A stretch of DNA of 64,000 nucleotides from Mucilaginibacter flavus. Lineage in GTDB: Bacteria > Bacteroidota > Bacteroidia > Sphingobacteriales > Sphingobacteriaceae. Every line of letters starts with the position of its first letter. The first letter of the stretch is position 1. Location: NCBI RefSeq assembly GCF_030409315.1, contig NZ_JAUFPS010000023.1:38817-102816 (forward strand). The letters are read 5' to 3'. The notes under the pieces were generated by a model. That model was not told where the DNA came from. It saw only the letters and a program-made list of their open reading frames with translations, and ran no database searches. Of the stretch, positions 38,088 through 46,808 are shown one piece after another. A program made the position numbers and the translations under genes.

Positions 38088-38669
38088 CTATTTTTTTGAA
38101 AAATCTTTCCTGATGCGGCTCAGCGATGTATCGGTAACTCCCAGGTACGAGGCTATGTTTTTTAAGGGTGCGTGCTGAAAAATTTCGGGATTGGTTTTTA
38201 ATAACGCGGCATAACGTTCTTCGGCGGTTTCGGTAATCATGGCCAGCATGCGGGTTTTAAGATCGGCAAAGCCTTTTACCAGTATCGATCTGCCAAATTC
38301 CCTAAATTCGGGCAGGGCATGGAAAAGATCATTTAGTTGTTTATAAGTGATAAACCACCCCTCACAATCGGTAAGTGCCAATATATTTTCTTTCGACCGG
38401 CTGCGGTTAAAGAATGAGGATACTTCAAACACTACCTGCCCCGGCTGATAAAAACCGGTAGTAACTTCGTTGCCATTGGTATCATGTGCAAAGGCACGCA
38501 TGTACCCGCTTTCTAAAAACAGGTATTCATCGCAAATTTTACCTTCGGTGAGCTGGTGCTGATTTCGCGGAATAAGCTTATGCGTAAATATATCGCTTAT
38601 TTCATTGGCGGCTGCGAAAGAAACCAGGTTGGAGTTCCTCAAAAATAAGGTAAGGGTATTTTTACTCAT
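38088..38669 (-). CDS. Crp/Fnr family transcriptional regulator
   Basis: 193 residues. The cyclic-nucleotide-binding-like beta roll (about 10-120, including LFLESGYMRAFAHDTNG) is joined by a long helix to a winged HTH with IASYLGVTDTSLSRIRK. There is no Fe-S Cys cluster. It is directly followed on the same strand by the membrane protein at 37333-38010 and may control it. Confidence 0.9.
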   Translation of the reverse strand: MSKNTLTLFLRNSNLVSFAAANEISDIFTHKLIPRNQHQLTEGKICDEYLFLESGYMRAFAHDTNGNEVTTGFYQPGQVVFEVSSFFNRSRSKENILALTDCEGWFITYKQLNDLFHALPEFREFGRSILVKGFADLKTRMLAMITETAEERYAALLKTNPEIFQHAPLKNIASYLGVTDTSLSRIRKDFSKK

Positions 38670-38734
38670 TTGTTTTGTAAGCCAACAGGGACTAACTTAC
38701 AAAAATATCAAGGCAATGTGTATAGCTTGCTATA

Positions 38735-39052
38735 TTAAAAGCTTTTGCTTTTCCTAATGGAGGGCAACACCAGGTAAATTATAATACTATGCGCGGTAAG
38801 TGAGAGCGCGAAAGTTACCACCAATATCATTACTTTTTTTAAGCTGCTATCAAAGTAATCCAAAAACTGTGATTGCCCTGTGCCGCTAAATAAAATGGCT
38901 GCTACAAATAACGATAAGCCTGTAAGCCATAAAGTTAAATGGGAGTAAAAGTAGCGCGATTTAGCAAATTTAGGCCCTGTAAATGAGGCAACCAAAAGTG
39001 ATACATGGGCAATGAAGAAAATAATTGCCGCTGTAACTAATAAGTAAAACAT
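38735..39052 (-). CDS. Small polytopic membrane protein, unknown function
   Basis: 105 residues from the ATG (the frame could start two codons earlier at TTG). Three hydrophobic helices; the loop FTGPKFAKSRYFYSH follows the first. No family recognised. It lies 66 bases before the Crp gene start on the same strand. Confidence 0.55.
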   Translation of the reverse strand: MFYLLVTAAIIFFIAHVSLLVASFTGPKFAKSRYFYSHLTLWLTGLSLFVAAILFSGTGQSQFLDYFDSSLKKVMILVVTFALSLTAHSIIIYLVLPSIRKSKSF

Positions 39053-39200
39053 AATCAATAGTTAATTAAAATAGTATTAAACAAATATAATATATGCAAG
39101 CTAATGGTTTGTTATTCTCATAAGTTGTAAATTCAAAAACTGACGAATTAGACAGTATTTATAAGTTGTGACAAGTATTACGACGTATATCACCCGTTAT

Positions 39201-39725
39201 TCATGCCGAAACAAAATACTCATCTACAGAAATTAAGCTACGGCCGGATATAAGCGCGCTTGAACAATAGCTTAGCAGGTGTTCGCCATCCAGAAAATTA
39301 AGCAGCTCGTTTAAATCATAAGCGGTGCCGGTACGTTGGATAATGAACGAATCATCAAGTATTTCGGTTATGGTAGCGCCATAGCGATGCAGACTGTAAA
39401 CTACCTGCGAAAGGTGATCTTTTGCTACTCTGTATTGCCCAATCCTAAGCAACTGCGTTTCTTCGGCCAGGTGACTTATCGTTTTATAAACCTCAATAAT
39501 GTTATTCATTTTTTGGATGATGAAATAAACATCGGCGGGGGGCAGCATTACCTCCAGGGCAATAATTACTACATCGTGCATATCGGTGCGCGATACATTG
39601 AGTGAGCAAACTTCGTAGCTTTTACGGTTGATGATCATCAACAGCTGGTTTAATAATCCTTTTTTATCATCGGCGTAAACCGTTATGATGTGTTTTTTGA
39701 ACAGATGGTGGGTAGCTTTTTTCAT
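39201..39725 (-). CDS. IlvN-like acetolactate synthase small subunit (ACT domain), diverged
   Basis: 174 residues from MKKATHH. The first part is an ACT domain, HIITVYADDKKGLLNQLLMI with the characteristic G-L-x-N/x-x-L, and the second half, VAKDHLSQVVYSLHRYGA and so on, resembles the C-terminal IlvN dimer region. The usual helix SLTTS is changed to SLNVSRTD. IlvN binds valine and sets feedback inhibition of acetolactate synthase IlvB. No ilvB, ilvC or ilvD lies near. The ATG at 39749 lies just at the end of a terminator's T tract and is rejected as start. Its mRNA carries an ilv-type attenuator. Confidence 0.75.
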   Translation of the reverse strand: MKKATHHLFKKHIITVYADDKKGLLNQLLMIINRKSYEVCSLNVSRTDMHDVVIIALEVMLPPADVYFIIQKMNNIIEVYKTISHLAEETQLLRIGQYRVAKDHLSQVVYSLHRYGATITEILDDSFIIQRTGTAYDLNELLNFLDGEHLLSYCSSALISGRSLISVDEYFVSA

Positions 39726-39749
39726 ATCAATTTTAAATTTCTGGTGCAT

Positions 39750-39780
39750 AAAAAAAGCCCTCCGGGTGAAGAGGGCTTTT
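39750..39780 (-). terminator. Attenuator terminator before the ilvN-like gene
   Basis: On the minus strand AAAAGCCCTC, an 8-base loop TTCACCCG, GAGGGCTTTTTTT. The stem is 10 base pairs and is followed by seven T residues; the gene's own ATG at 39725 is 25 bases beyond. The loop (TCACCC) is complementary to GGGTGA at the leader peptide's stop, which gives an antiterminator. Confidence 0.85.
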
Positions 39781-39813
39781 AAGAATTTCTATTTTATTTA
39801 TAGCAAATCAATA

Positions 39814-39876
39814 TCACCCCTCATCTTTTAAAATGACAGTAATAATAATGACGTTGTTCAATTGTGTTTTTAGCAT
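39814..39876 (-). CDS. Attenuator leader peptide rich in Ile, Val and Leu
   Basis: A 20-codon frame reads MLKTQLNN-VIIITVIL-KDEG and then TGA. Eight consecutive residues are Val, Ile x3, Thr, Val, Ile, Leu, with five of them encoded by ATT or GTC, which is the classic composition of ilv leader peptides. Its stop codon lies in GGGTGA, which can pair with the loop of the terminator at 39750-39780. Starvation for isoleucine or valine would stall the ribosome on the VIIITVIL codons and leave this segment free to disrupt the terminator. Translation is inferred. Confidence 0.8.
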   Translation of the reverse strand: MLKTQLNNVIIITVILKDEG

Positions 39877-39913
39877 ATCTTATTTTAAGCCTGCTACAGG
39901 CCCTACAAGGCTT

Positions 39914-39921
39914 GCAAGGTA
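39914..39921 (-). promoter_or_regulatory. Candidate promoter of the attenuated ilvN-like gene
   Basis: On the minus strand TACCTTGC matches TAnnTTTG at most positions, with a TTGG box about 17 bases upstream. It would place the transcript start near 39907, about 30 bases before the leader ATG. Positional support only. Confidence 0.4.
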
Positions 39922-40078
39922 TGAAAAATTTGGCCAATGTCAATGTCGGATTTTTAAGTGATAGCCTGTACATTGGTAATTTAATCAATACAAATTTGCC
40001 AGCCCTTAGGTTATTTGGTATTCTTGCCTAATCACCCGGTAGGGCCCTGCAAACAAGCTTTACCAAAACAAATAACCC

Positions 40079-41167
40079 ATGAGCGAAAAACAATTATCCC
40101 CGGATATTTTAAAAACCAGGCAACATTTTGAAATTTTAGATGGCTTAAGGGGGATTGCCGGGCTTGCGGTGGTTACCTTTCATTTCATGGAAGTGGCTTA
40201 CAGCGATTACAGCCAGGATTTTATCGGGCATGGTTTTCTCGCGGTCGATTTCTTTTTCTGCCTATCAGGCTTTGTTATTGCTTACGCTTATGATGACAGG
40301 GTTGACAAAATGGGCGTGATAGAATTTTTTAAATCGCGCGCTATCAGGCTGCACCCGCTGGTGGTAGTCGGCTCAATAATGGGCTTATTAACCTTTTTCT
40401 TTGACCCCTTTGGCGGCCACCCCGAATTGTATAGCGCCGGTAGAATTATAGTGTTGTTTGTATGTTCTATACTGATGATTCCCATTGGCGGTATGCCCGA
40501 TAGGTATTTTAACCTGTTTGGGTTTAATGCCCCGGCCTGGTCGTTGTTTTGGGAATATGTAGCCAACATTGTTTACGCTTTGGTGCTTAACAGGCTTAAG
40601 CGTGGTTACCTGGTTGCGCTGGCTGTGCTTGCGGCAGTGGGGCTTTGTTATGTAGGCTGGCATTCGGGCAATTTAATGGGCGGTTGGAGCACGGGCACTT
40701 TTTGGGATGGTGCCGCCCGTATTTCATATTCGTTTTTAGTAGGCTTATTGATTTACCGTTTTAACTGGATTATTAAAAACAAACTTGGCTTTATTGGTTT
40801 AGCCATACTACTGGCGTTGGCTTTTATGATGCCCTTTTCCCAAAAATGGAACTGGCTTACCGAAACATTGGTAGTGTTAATATACTTCCCGTTGCTGATA
40901 GCCTTAGGGGCAGGGGCAACCTTGCGTAGCAGCTTTAAAAAATTCTGTGTGTTTTGGGGCAACATGTCGTATCCACTGTACATGACGCATTACGCGTTCA
41001 TTTGGGTGTTTGCCAGTTATTTTGCAGCAAACAAACCAGGGCCAGGCAGGTTAGCGGTAATCATCATCGTTTCAGAAGTATTTTTGGTAACTATCGCTTA
41101 CCTGGTAATGACCTATATAGATATCCCGGTACGTAAATATTTAAGCAGTAAAAGGGTAAAAAGTTGA
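40079..41167 (+). CDS. Acyltransferase, family 3 (OafA-like)
   Basis: 362 residues, about ten membrane helices. The N-terminus has ILDGLRGIAGLAVVTFHF with the family's His after V-T-F, then the conserved GFLAVDFFFCLSGFVIAYAYDDR and a C-terminal region with NMSYPLYMTHYAFIWVFASY. These enzymes add acetyl or other acyl groups to surface sugars. No glycan genes are adjacent, so the acceptor is unknown. Single gene. Confidence 0.9.
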   Translation: MSEKQLSPDILKTRQHFEILDGLRGIAGLAVVTFHFMEVAYSDYSQDFIGHGFLAVDFFFCLSGFVIAYAYDDRVDKMGVIEFFKSRAIRLHPLVVVGSIMGLLTFFFDPFGGHPELYSAGRIIVLFVCSILMIPIGGMPDRYFNLFGFNAPAWSLFWEYVANIVYALVLNRLKRGYLVALAVLAAVGLCYVGWHSGNLMGGWSTGTFWDGAARISYSFLVGLLIYRFNWIIKNKLGFIGLAILLALAFMMPFSQKWNWLTETLVVLIYFPLLIALGAGATLRSSFKKFCVFWGNMSYPLYMTHYAFIWVFASYFAANKPGPGRLAVIIIVSEVFLVTIAYLVMTYIDIPVRKYLSSKRVKS

Positions 41168-41662
41168 AACAATAAAGTTGTTCTTCCTGATGATGCGCCA
41201 GTTTTATCACGCTTGATTAACCGCAATTCAATATATCTGTAACAGCGTTTTTGAAGGCTGCCGCGTTTTGGTTGGATGTATGTTTATACATCTGCTCAAA
41301 TAAATATGTAGTCCTGAAAAATAAAATGTATACAAATACAGACAACCTGCATAATTGTTTTAACAAAGCAGAAAATAATTTTATTCGCTTCAAATTGAGT
41401 TAGCTGCGTTCATTTAATGCTGCAGCGATCAAAAAAGGCATAATTGATGATGCTATTTAACTGTGTTGGATATTTTTCCTCGTTTTATGCACCTTGTTCC
41501 CCAAAAAGGTAACGCGCTTTTGTTTACACATATTTGCTGTTGCCTAAAAGTAAGTGGCGTGGCTTTTGTACCATAGTAAACGATTGTAAGCTATTGTGCC
41601 TGCAAACGCATCGGTTTGGATGCTGCGCAATTGGTTGCTATCTACCTAACTTATACTGTACT
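41168..41662. other. 495-base intergenic region, nothing recognised
   Basis: AT-rich and without a good reading frame; no palindromic element was found. It should carry the promoter of the LytTR gene. Confidence 0.6.
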
Positions 41663-42397
41663 ATGACTATTAATTGTATGATCCTGGACGACGATCCAAT
41701 AGTGATCAGCTACCTCAAAGAATACATTCTACAAATCCCGCTGCTGAATTTATTAGCTACACAACAATCGCCAATTGAGGCCCTGGCTTTATTAGAAACC
41801 CTTGATATACAGTTGATATTTATGGATATCGGTATGCCCGAAATAAACGGCATCGATATGGCCCGCCTGCTGCATACCACTAAAGGCGATGCCGCGCCAC
41901 GAATTATTTTTATAACCGGTTTTGATCGTTTCGCGGTTGAAAGCTACCAGGTGAACGCGCTTGATTACCTGGTTAAGCCGGTAACGTTTGAAGGCTTGCT
42001 GGCTTCCGCGCACAAGGCCCGCCGTTATTTTGAAGGCTTATCGCAGCCCACGGTTTCATCAGCTACCTATGGTCCTAACGATTTTATCTTACTTAAGGTA
42101 GAGCATGATATCGTACGTGTTTATTTAAAAGACATCCTGTATGTAGAAAGTTATAAAGACTATGTTAGGATTTATACTACTATAGATGGTAAGGTAATTA
42201 AAGCCCTAACCACCTTAAAAAGCATTGGCGAAAAGCTACCCCAAAATTCTTTTATGCGTGTTCACCGGTCGTTTATAGTATCGTTAGATAAAATAGAAAC
42301 CATTCATCACCACACTATTCATATAAATAAGGCCATGATTCCGGTAACGGAACAATACAGGGCCGAATTTAAAGATTTTATAGCCCAGTGGCTTTAA
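41663..42397 (+). CDS. LytTR-type response regulator
   Basis: 244 residues from MTINCMILDDDPIV; an in-frame extension upstream is possible but unlike the family. The receiver domain has the acidic pair LDDDP, phospho-acceptor Asp in LIFMDIGMPEINGI, and Lys in YLVKPVTF. The C-terminal LytTR DNA-binding domain contains ILYVESYKDYVRIYT and FMRVHRSFIVSLDKI. The partner histidine kinase is usually 5TM-type; none is adjacent, but a soluble kinase follows 375 bases later. Confidence 0.93.
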   Translation: MTINCMILDDDPIVISYLKEYILQIPLLNLLATQQSPIEALALLETLDIQLIFMDIGMPEINGIDMARLLHTTKGDAAPRIIFITGFDRFAVESYQVNALDYLVKPVTFEGLLASAHKARRYFEGLSQPTVSSATYGPNDFILLKVEHDIVRVYLKDILYVESYKDYVRIYTTIDGKVIKALTTLKSIGEKLPQNSFMRVHRSFIVSLDKIETIHHHTIHINKAMIPVTEQYRAEFKDFIAQWL

Positions 42398-42771
42398 ATA
42401 GCTAATTTCCCTTTTATCGAACGTCCTGGCAACTTTATCGGTCAGGACGTTTATCTCGTCGGATAACTCTTCTCCTTTTCTTTGTTTTGGCTACGTGAAA
42501 AGGGCAACAACCTTTGGTTGTATCAGCGCTTTTGCCTGCCTTGGCAGCTTTTAAAACGACATGCATGCTTCTCATGCTTTCTGTCGGTTATAAATCCGTT
42601 TCTAACGAAACCATCAATACAGATTCATTTAGTTGTATTTCTTTAGTAATAGAAAGGGAAGCGGTATCGTTTCCGGTTCTAAAATCAGATTGACGCTTAT
42701 TAACCATAAAGAAAAACCGATATAATTTATAACGTTAAAAATATGAGCATACAAGGCGCAATCGCCCCCGA
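42398..42771. other. Intergenic region, possible terminator, no gene
   Basis: 374 bases. ACGTCCTG (42421-42428) and CAGGACGT (42443-42450) form a short hairpin 24 bases after the LytTR gene, followed by only a brief T run, so a weak terminator is possible. Otherwise nothing is recognised. Confidence 0.4.
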
Positions 42772-43539
42772 ATGACAATTAAAGTACAACAGTTTAATCC
42801 CCCATTGCATATGAAGCTACAAACTACCACCGTCTCCGAAAAATTTAACGACATGCTTATTTCTGTATTAGCGCATGATCTGAGACAGCCCTTCGCTTCA
42901 CTTATAGCCATAGCAGATATGGTAAAACAGTCGCGCCGCACGTTTACCGATGCCGAACTCCATGAGATATTTGAAGCAGTACATTATACATCTTCGGTAA
43001 GTATTGAGCTTTTAAACGGTCTCCTTTGCTTGTATAAATCAAAAAAAGATGGAATTGATTATAAAGCGCAGTCCTTTTCACTGGCCAATATGATTACCGA
43101 GGCCAATAGTTTGTATGTACATGAACAGATGAACAGGGGGATTACGGTACAAAATTTTATTCCCGATAGCCAGGTGGTCTTCGCCCAAAAGGAAATGCTT
43201 CAGTTTATTAACCGCAATATTTTAAGTAATGCCACCAAGCATTCGCCCGCAGGTGGCGTTATTGAGGTAACCTGTACTACCAACAACGGATGGCTTACCG
43301 TAGCGTTCAGGGATCATGGTAAGGGGATGACAAGCGAGCAAATCAGGTCGCTTTTTGCGGTGCATGAAACCGGTACTTCGTTCCCCCATCAGTTGAAAGG
43401 GGCAGGGGTAGCCATGAGTATTTGCAAGGATATGATAAATGGTATGAATGGGCGCATTTGGGCAAAATCCATACATGATAAAGGAACAGTGTTTTACTAT
43501 TCAATTCCGCAAGATATATTACTACTACATGAAAATTGA
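42772..43539 (+). CDS. Soluble histidine kinase lacking a sensor domain
   Basis: 255 residues. The HisKA H-box appears as VLAHDLRQPFASL (His about 39), followed by the HATPase_c domain with N-box NRNILSNATKHS, G1 RDHGKGM and G2 KGAGVAMSICKDM. There are no membrane helices and no input domain. The ATG at 42772 gives the longest supported start; a GTG or ATG further in is possible but would cut off the region before the H-box. Its 3' end overlaps the CBS gene by 11 bases, so the pair is probably co-translated. Confidence 0.85.
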   Translation: MTIKVQQFNPPLHMKLQTTTVSEKFNDMLISVLAHDLRQPFASLIAIADMVKQSRRTFTDAELHEIFEAVHYTSSVSIELLNGLLCLYKSKKDGIDYKAQSFSLANMITEANSLYVHEQMNRGITVQNFIPDSQVVFAQKEMLQFINRNILSNATKHSPAGGVIEVTCTTNNGWLTVAFRDHGKGMTSEQIRSLFAVHETGTSFPHQLKGAGVAMSICKDMINGMNGRIWAKSIHDKGTVFYYSIPQDILLLHEN

Positions 43540-43861
43540 TTTATTGATAGATAAGGATTACCACACGGTTTCTATTTTGGAAGATACCCGCCAAATGGCA
43601 GAGTGGTTTGCCTTAAAGGAATATTACGCCGTAATGGATGAGCATTTGAAAGTAGTGGGCATCATTACCCCCAGAGACGTTGAAAATAACGCCCATCACC
43701 AGGTTATTGATTGTGATTTTACAAAACCGACCATTAACCCGGGGCAAACAGTTTTTGAGGCGATGGAGCTGATGAAGCAGGCCCAAACAGATTGCCTGCC
43801 GGTTTATGATGGTACCGATTTTTTAGGGGTGTTGTATTTTAAGGTTTTTAGAGATGTGTAG
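43529..43861 (+). CDS. CBS-domain protein translationally coupled to the kinase
   Basis: 110 residues starting at MKIDLLIDKDYHTVS, whose ATG lies in the last codons of the kinase gene. It has one CBS pair-like unit: LKVVGIITPRDVEN (about 45-58) and DFLGVLYFKVFRDV at the end. CBS domains bind adenosine nucleotides. The coupled kinase suggests the CBS protein may sense nucleotides for it. This is inference. Confidence 0.78.
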   Translation: MKIDLLIDKDYHTVSILEDTRQMAEWFALKEYYAVMDEHLKVVGIITPRDVENNAHHQVIDCDFTKPTINPGQTVFEAMELMKQAQTDCLPVYDGTDFLGVLYFKVFRDV

Positions 43862-43923
43862 AGGCTGCCGGCCTCACACATATGCTTTCTTTTAAATATC
43901 TTAGTGCCACGACCTAAATAATC

Positions 43924-44552
43924 ATGAGCATAATTTTACCAATAGGCATTTTTATAATTGTATTTATTGCTTTACTGAAGTTTGCGCCATCGCTGTTTAA
44001 AAATAACGCGACTAACAATACATCAAGGCCATTATTTAATGCTAAGCCCGATAAGCAGGTACCCAATGATAAGTTGATTATTATTGCGGGCATCACTTAC
44101 GAAGATGTTAAAAAGGCAATAGCCAGTTTTTGCAATATGTATAATCAAAAAGACTGGGCCGCACTGCCAAGGTTGATAAAATTGGCCAGCGATAAATTTG
44201 CGATCACCTTTCCGTACGATACTGAGTTTAGGATACTTTTTTTTTGGTAAACTACCTGGCTTATCCCGAAGATATAAATAGCAATCCTGAAGTTACCGGC
44301 TGGGCAACCACAAATCACAGCGACGAGTGGATTAAACCCGATACCGCGAATAAAAAAGTGATGCTGTTTGTACCCCAAACAGACACCGAATATGATTTTG
44401 TTTTGATGACTACGGAAGATAATACAGGATACAAATTGAGCTTTGCGGCTCGGTCACAAAAACAACTATCAACCCTGCCCGAAAGGAATTACACGGGTCC
44501 CAAAGTAAGCGTTAACGAGTTGTTATTAATGGAGAGTGAGGATTTTTGTTAG
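43924..44552 (+). pseudogene. Membrane-anchored hypothetical gene interrupted at a T9 tract
   Basis: The reading frame starts at ATG 43924 (one N-terminal helix, then a soluble part) and runs into a stop soon after a tract of nine T at 44237-44245. The correct continuation is in another frame from 44244, beginning VNYLAYPEDINSN and running to the stop at 44552. A tract of ten T would join them as FRILFFLVNYLAYPED, giving about 209 residues. Either a sequencing error in a homopolymer, a real mutation, or phase variation. No family recognised. Confidence 0.75.
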
Positions 44553-44711
44553 CTGTAATGCTCAATGCTTTTTGCGATATCTGATCCATAAAAGTGATGA
44601 AAACCAATTTGTTATTAACTGCTGTATTTGCCTGTTATTAAATAAATTAAGCTATATTACACACGCGTTGCCCCGTTTGAAACATTAATGGGCCAAAAGA
44701 GTTAATAAATT

Positions 44712-44969
44712 ATGACCGATAAAGTATTTGCCACTGTTGCCCAAAAAGAAAGCTTTAAAGAAAGATTTGCCCAAATTGTACAGCACAACGAAAGTTTGAA
44801 CGAAAAGTACAGCATCCAGTTTTTTGATACCTTAACTAAAAGCAATTATGTTATAAAAGGCCTCGACGGGAAATCAATAAATGTAAACGAAAGGCTATCT
44901 TCTGAAGAAATTGAAGAGTATAAAGAATTGAAAAGCAGCTGGCAGGTTGTTAAGAAAAAGAGAATTTAA
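44712..44969 (+). CDS. Small hypothetical protein
   Basis: 85 residues, charged, no signal peptide or membrane helix. The start follows a short A-rich spacer. The central part contains KGLDGKSINVNERL and the end is Lys-rich. No family recognised and no near neighbours that explain it. Confidence 0.5.
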   Translation: MTDKVFATVAQKESFKERFAQIVQHNESLNEKYSIQFFDTLTKSNYVIKGLDGKSINVNERLSSEEIEEYKELKSSWQVVKKKRI

Positions 44970-45176
44970 ACCAAAGCAGTTTTTGAACTCCTACCATAAT
45001 AAGCTATAAAACAAGAGCCGCCCTTGTTTCAGCATTTTCCAATACATGAACATTTTGACCAGTGGTTGGTGTTTTCACGGCATCACACGGTCGTTTCTCC
45101 GTATCAGATGTCGACGTTGGAAATAAACCTATCTGCGGTGGATTATAATAATATGCAGGCGTGATATTTTCTGTGA

Positions 45177-45533
45177 CTACCCTACTGCAACCATAATATT
45201 TTCCCTGCTCCAGCCGGCCAGCAGTTCCATAACATCATGCAGCGATTGGCCTTTGGCGGTTAAACTATACTCAACCCTTGGCGGTACCTCAGCGTAGGCT
45301 TTACGCGTAATGATGCCATCGGCTTCCAACTCCTTCAACTGCCTGGATAATACCTTTAGTGCAATGCCGGGAATGGTTTTATGCAGCTCACCAAAGCGCT
45401 TGGCGCCAGGTAGTAGCAGCCATATAATTACGGGTTTCCACTTGCCGCCAATAATGTCAATAGCCGATGTGATGGGGCAGTCGCAGGCTTGGTCATATTT
45501 TTTTAAAACTTTTTGCTTGTTTAAAATGCTCAT
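45177..45533 (-). CDS. HxlR family transcriptional regulator
   Basis: 118 residues. The HxlR winged-helix signature is complete: CPITSAIDIIGGKWKPVIIWLL, RFGELHKTIPGIALKVLSRQLKELEADGII and RVEYSLTAKGQSL. It starts at the ATG (MSILNKQK), not the TTG two codons upstream. It faces a CMD-type gene with an inverted-repeat site between them, the usual arrangement for a redox- or aldehyde-responsive HxlR repressor. Confidence 0.93.
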   Translation of the reverse strand: MSILNKQKVLKKYDQACDCPITSAIDIIGGKWKPVIIWLLLPGAKRFGELHKTIPGIALKVLSRQLKELEADGIITRKAYAEVPPRVEYSLTAKGQSLHDVMELLAGWSRENIMVAVG

Positions 45534-45577
45534 CTTCAATAATAGTTACTTTTATGTCAATAGTTGACTAATTGGTA

Positions 45578-45601
45578 ATTACTTGACAAATGTAAAGTAA
45601 T
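45578..45601. promoter_or_regulatory. Inverted-repeat operator between hxlR-type gene and its target
   Basis: ATTACTT (45578-45584) and AAGTAAT (45595-45601), ten bases apart, form a perfect inverted repeat about 27 bases before the target ATG and 45 bases before the regulator start. A TAATATTG -7-like box (45606-45613) follows. Confidence 0.6.
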
Positions 45602-45627
45602 GGGGTAATATTGTCAAAAAAAGAAAC

Positions 45628-46017
45628 ATGAAATACGCTAAATCAGATACTTACCAAAAAGGGCTCGCGCTTCTAAATCACCTGCATGGCGAGGAAGCCG
45701 GGCAGCAATTGCTGGATAATTTACAAGATGTTTGCCCCGATTTTGTTGATATGACCGTTGAGTGGGCCATACAGGGCATCATGGCCCGACCCGGTCTTGA
45801 TTTGCTTACCCGCAAATATTTACTCATTGCATCATGTACCACATTAGGGCATGCCGTACCACAGTTAAAAGCGCATATAGCTTCCGCGTTAAAATTAGGC
45901 GCTACCAAACAACAAATAGTGGAGGTAATATTACAAATGACGTTTTATGCCGTCGGCGCTGCTGTAAGTAATTCCCTGGCCCACGCTAAAGAAGTTTTTG
46001 AAAACCACAAACAATAA
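45628..46017 (+). CDS. Carboxymuconolactone decarboxylase (CMD) family protein
   Basis: 129 residues, all-helical. The CMD pattern runs through LTRKYLLIASCTTLGHAVPQLKAHI and GATKQQIVEVILQMTFYAVGAAVSNSLAHA, divided over the middle and end. The catalytic CxxC pair of AhpD relatives is absent; only one Cys lies in the region, so a peroxidase role is unlikely. The HxlR regulator opposite and the SDR after it (10-base gap) form one inducible unit. Confidence 0.88.
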   Translation: MKYAKSDTYQKGLALLNHLHGEEAGQQLLDNLQDVCPDFVDMTVEWAIQGIMARPGLDLLTRKYLLIASCTTLGHAVPQLKAHIASALKLGATKQQIVEVILQMTFYAVGAAVSNSLAHAKEVFENHKQ

Positions 46018-46026
46018 ATAAGCAAC

Positions 46027-46623
46027 ATGAAAATTATAATTATTGGTGCCACCGGCACTATTGGCAAGCATGTAACGGCTGCCCTGCAAAAAGAGCATGA
46101 AGTAGTAAAGGCCGGCTCAAAAAGCGGCGATGTACAGGTTGATATCTCCTCGACCGCATCTATTGAAAACCTTTACAAACATGTAGGCGCTTTTGACGCG
46201 CTGGTGTGCGTAAGTGGCGACGGGCATTTTGGTCCGCTGGGTAATATGACGGATGCCGACTTTAGGAAAGGGATTGATAGTAAGTTGATGGGGCAGGTTA
46301 ACCTGGTTTTAATAGGCCAGCACTACATCAACCCTAAAGGTTCCTTTACCCTTACATCGGGCAGTTTGGCCGAAGACCCTATTGTACTTGGCGCCAACCT
46401 GAGTACGGTTAATGCCGCTATTGATGGTTTTGTGCGCGGTGCTGCCATTGAACTGCAAAACGGCGTGCGTATTAATGCCGTAGGCCCAACAGTGGTTGAA
46501 GAGTCGCCGGGTTATTTTCCCTTTTTTCCGGGTACTATCCCGGTTACTATGGATAGGGTGACCCAGGCTTATGTTAAAAGTGTGCTGGGCGCGCAAACCG
46601 GGCTTACCTACAAAGTTCTTTAA
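46027..46623 (+). CDS. Short-chain dehydrogenase-like protein
   Basis: 198 residues. The N-terminal GATGTIGKHV is the dinucleotide-binding loop; LTSGSLAEDP carries the usual Ser region. The catalytic YxxxK tetrad is not visible, and the position where it is expected reads LSTVNAAIDGF, so this is a short, non-classical SDR. It follows the CMD gene by 10 bases and is likely co-transcribed with it. Confidence 0.85.
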   Translation: MKIIIIGATGTIGKHVTAALQKEHEVVKAGSKSGDVQVDISSTASIENLYKHVGAFDALVCVSGDGHFGPLGNMTDADFRKGIDSKLMGQVNLVLIGQHYINPKGSFTLTSGSLAEDPIVLGANLSTVNAAIDGFVRGAAIELQNGVRINAVGPTVVEESPGYFPFFPGTIPVTMDRVTQAYVKSVLGAQTGLTYKVL

Positions 46624-46785
46624 CTCATAACAGTCTCTTAATGACTATCCATCGCATCAGTCTGCGGAATTTTTCAAAAGAAATACCGGCAGGCTAATGC
46701 GATTTTTCTTTTTGTTTTGGCCCGTTTAAACGCAACAATATTACAATTAACTATACGTTATTTTTTATCGCATGTATATTCTTGC

Positions 46786-46793
46786 TAAATTTG
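46786..46793 (+). promoter_or_regulatory. -7 promoter element of the fur-type gene
   Basis: TAAATTTG matches TAnnTTTG exactly. The transcript would begin around 46799, leaving a leader of about 10 bases before the ATG at 46809. Confidence 0.5.
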
Positions 46794-46808
46794 TACCCAT
46801 AAAACATA

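Noticed and set aside
44244..44552. Separate gene starting at TTG 44244
   Set aside because: The product looks like the continuation of the preceding frame, and one T in the tract joins them.
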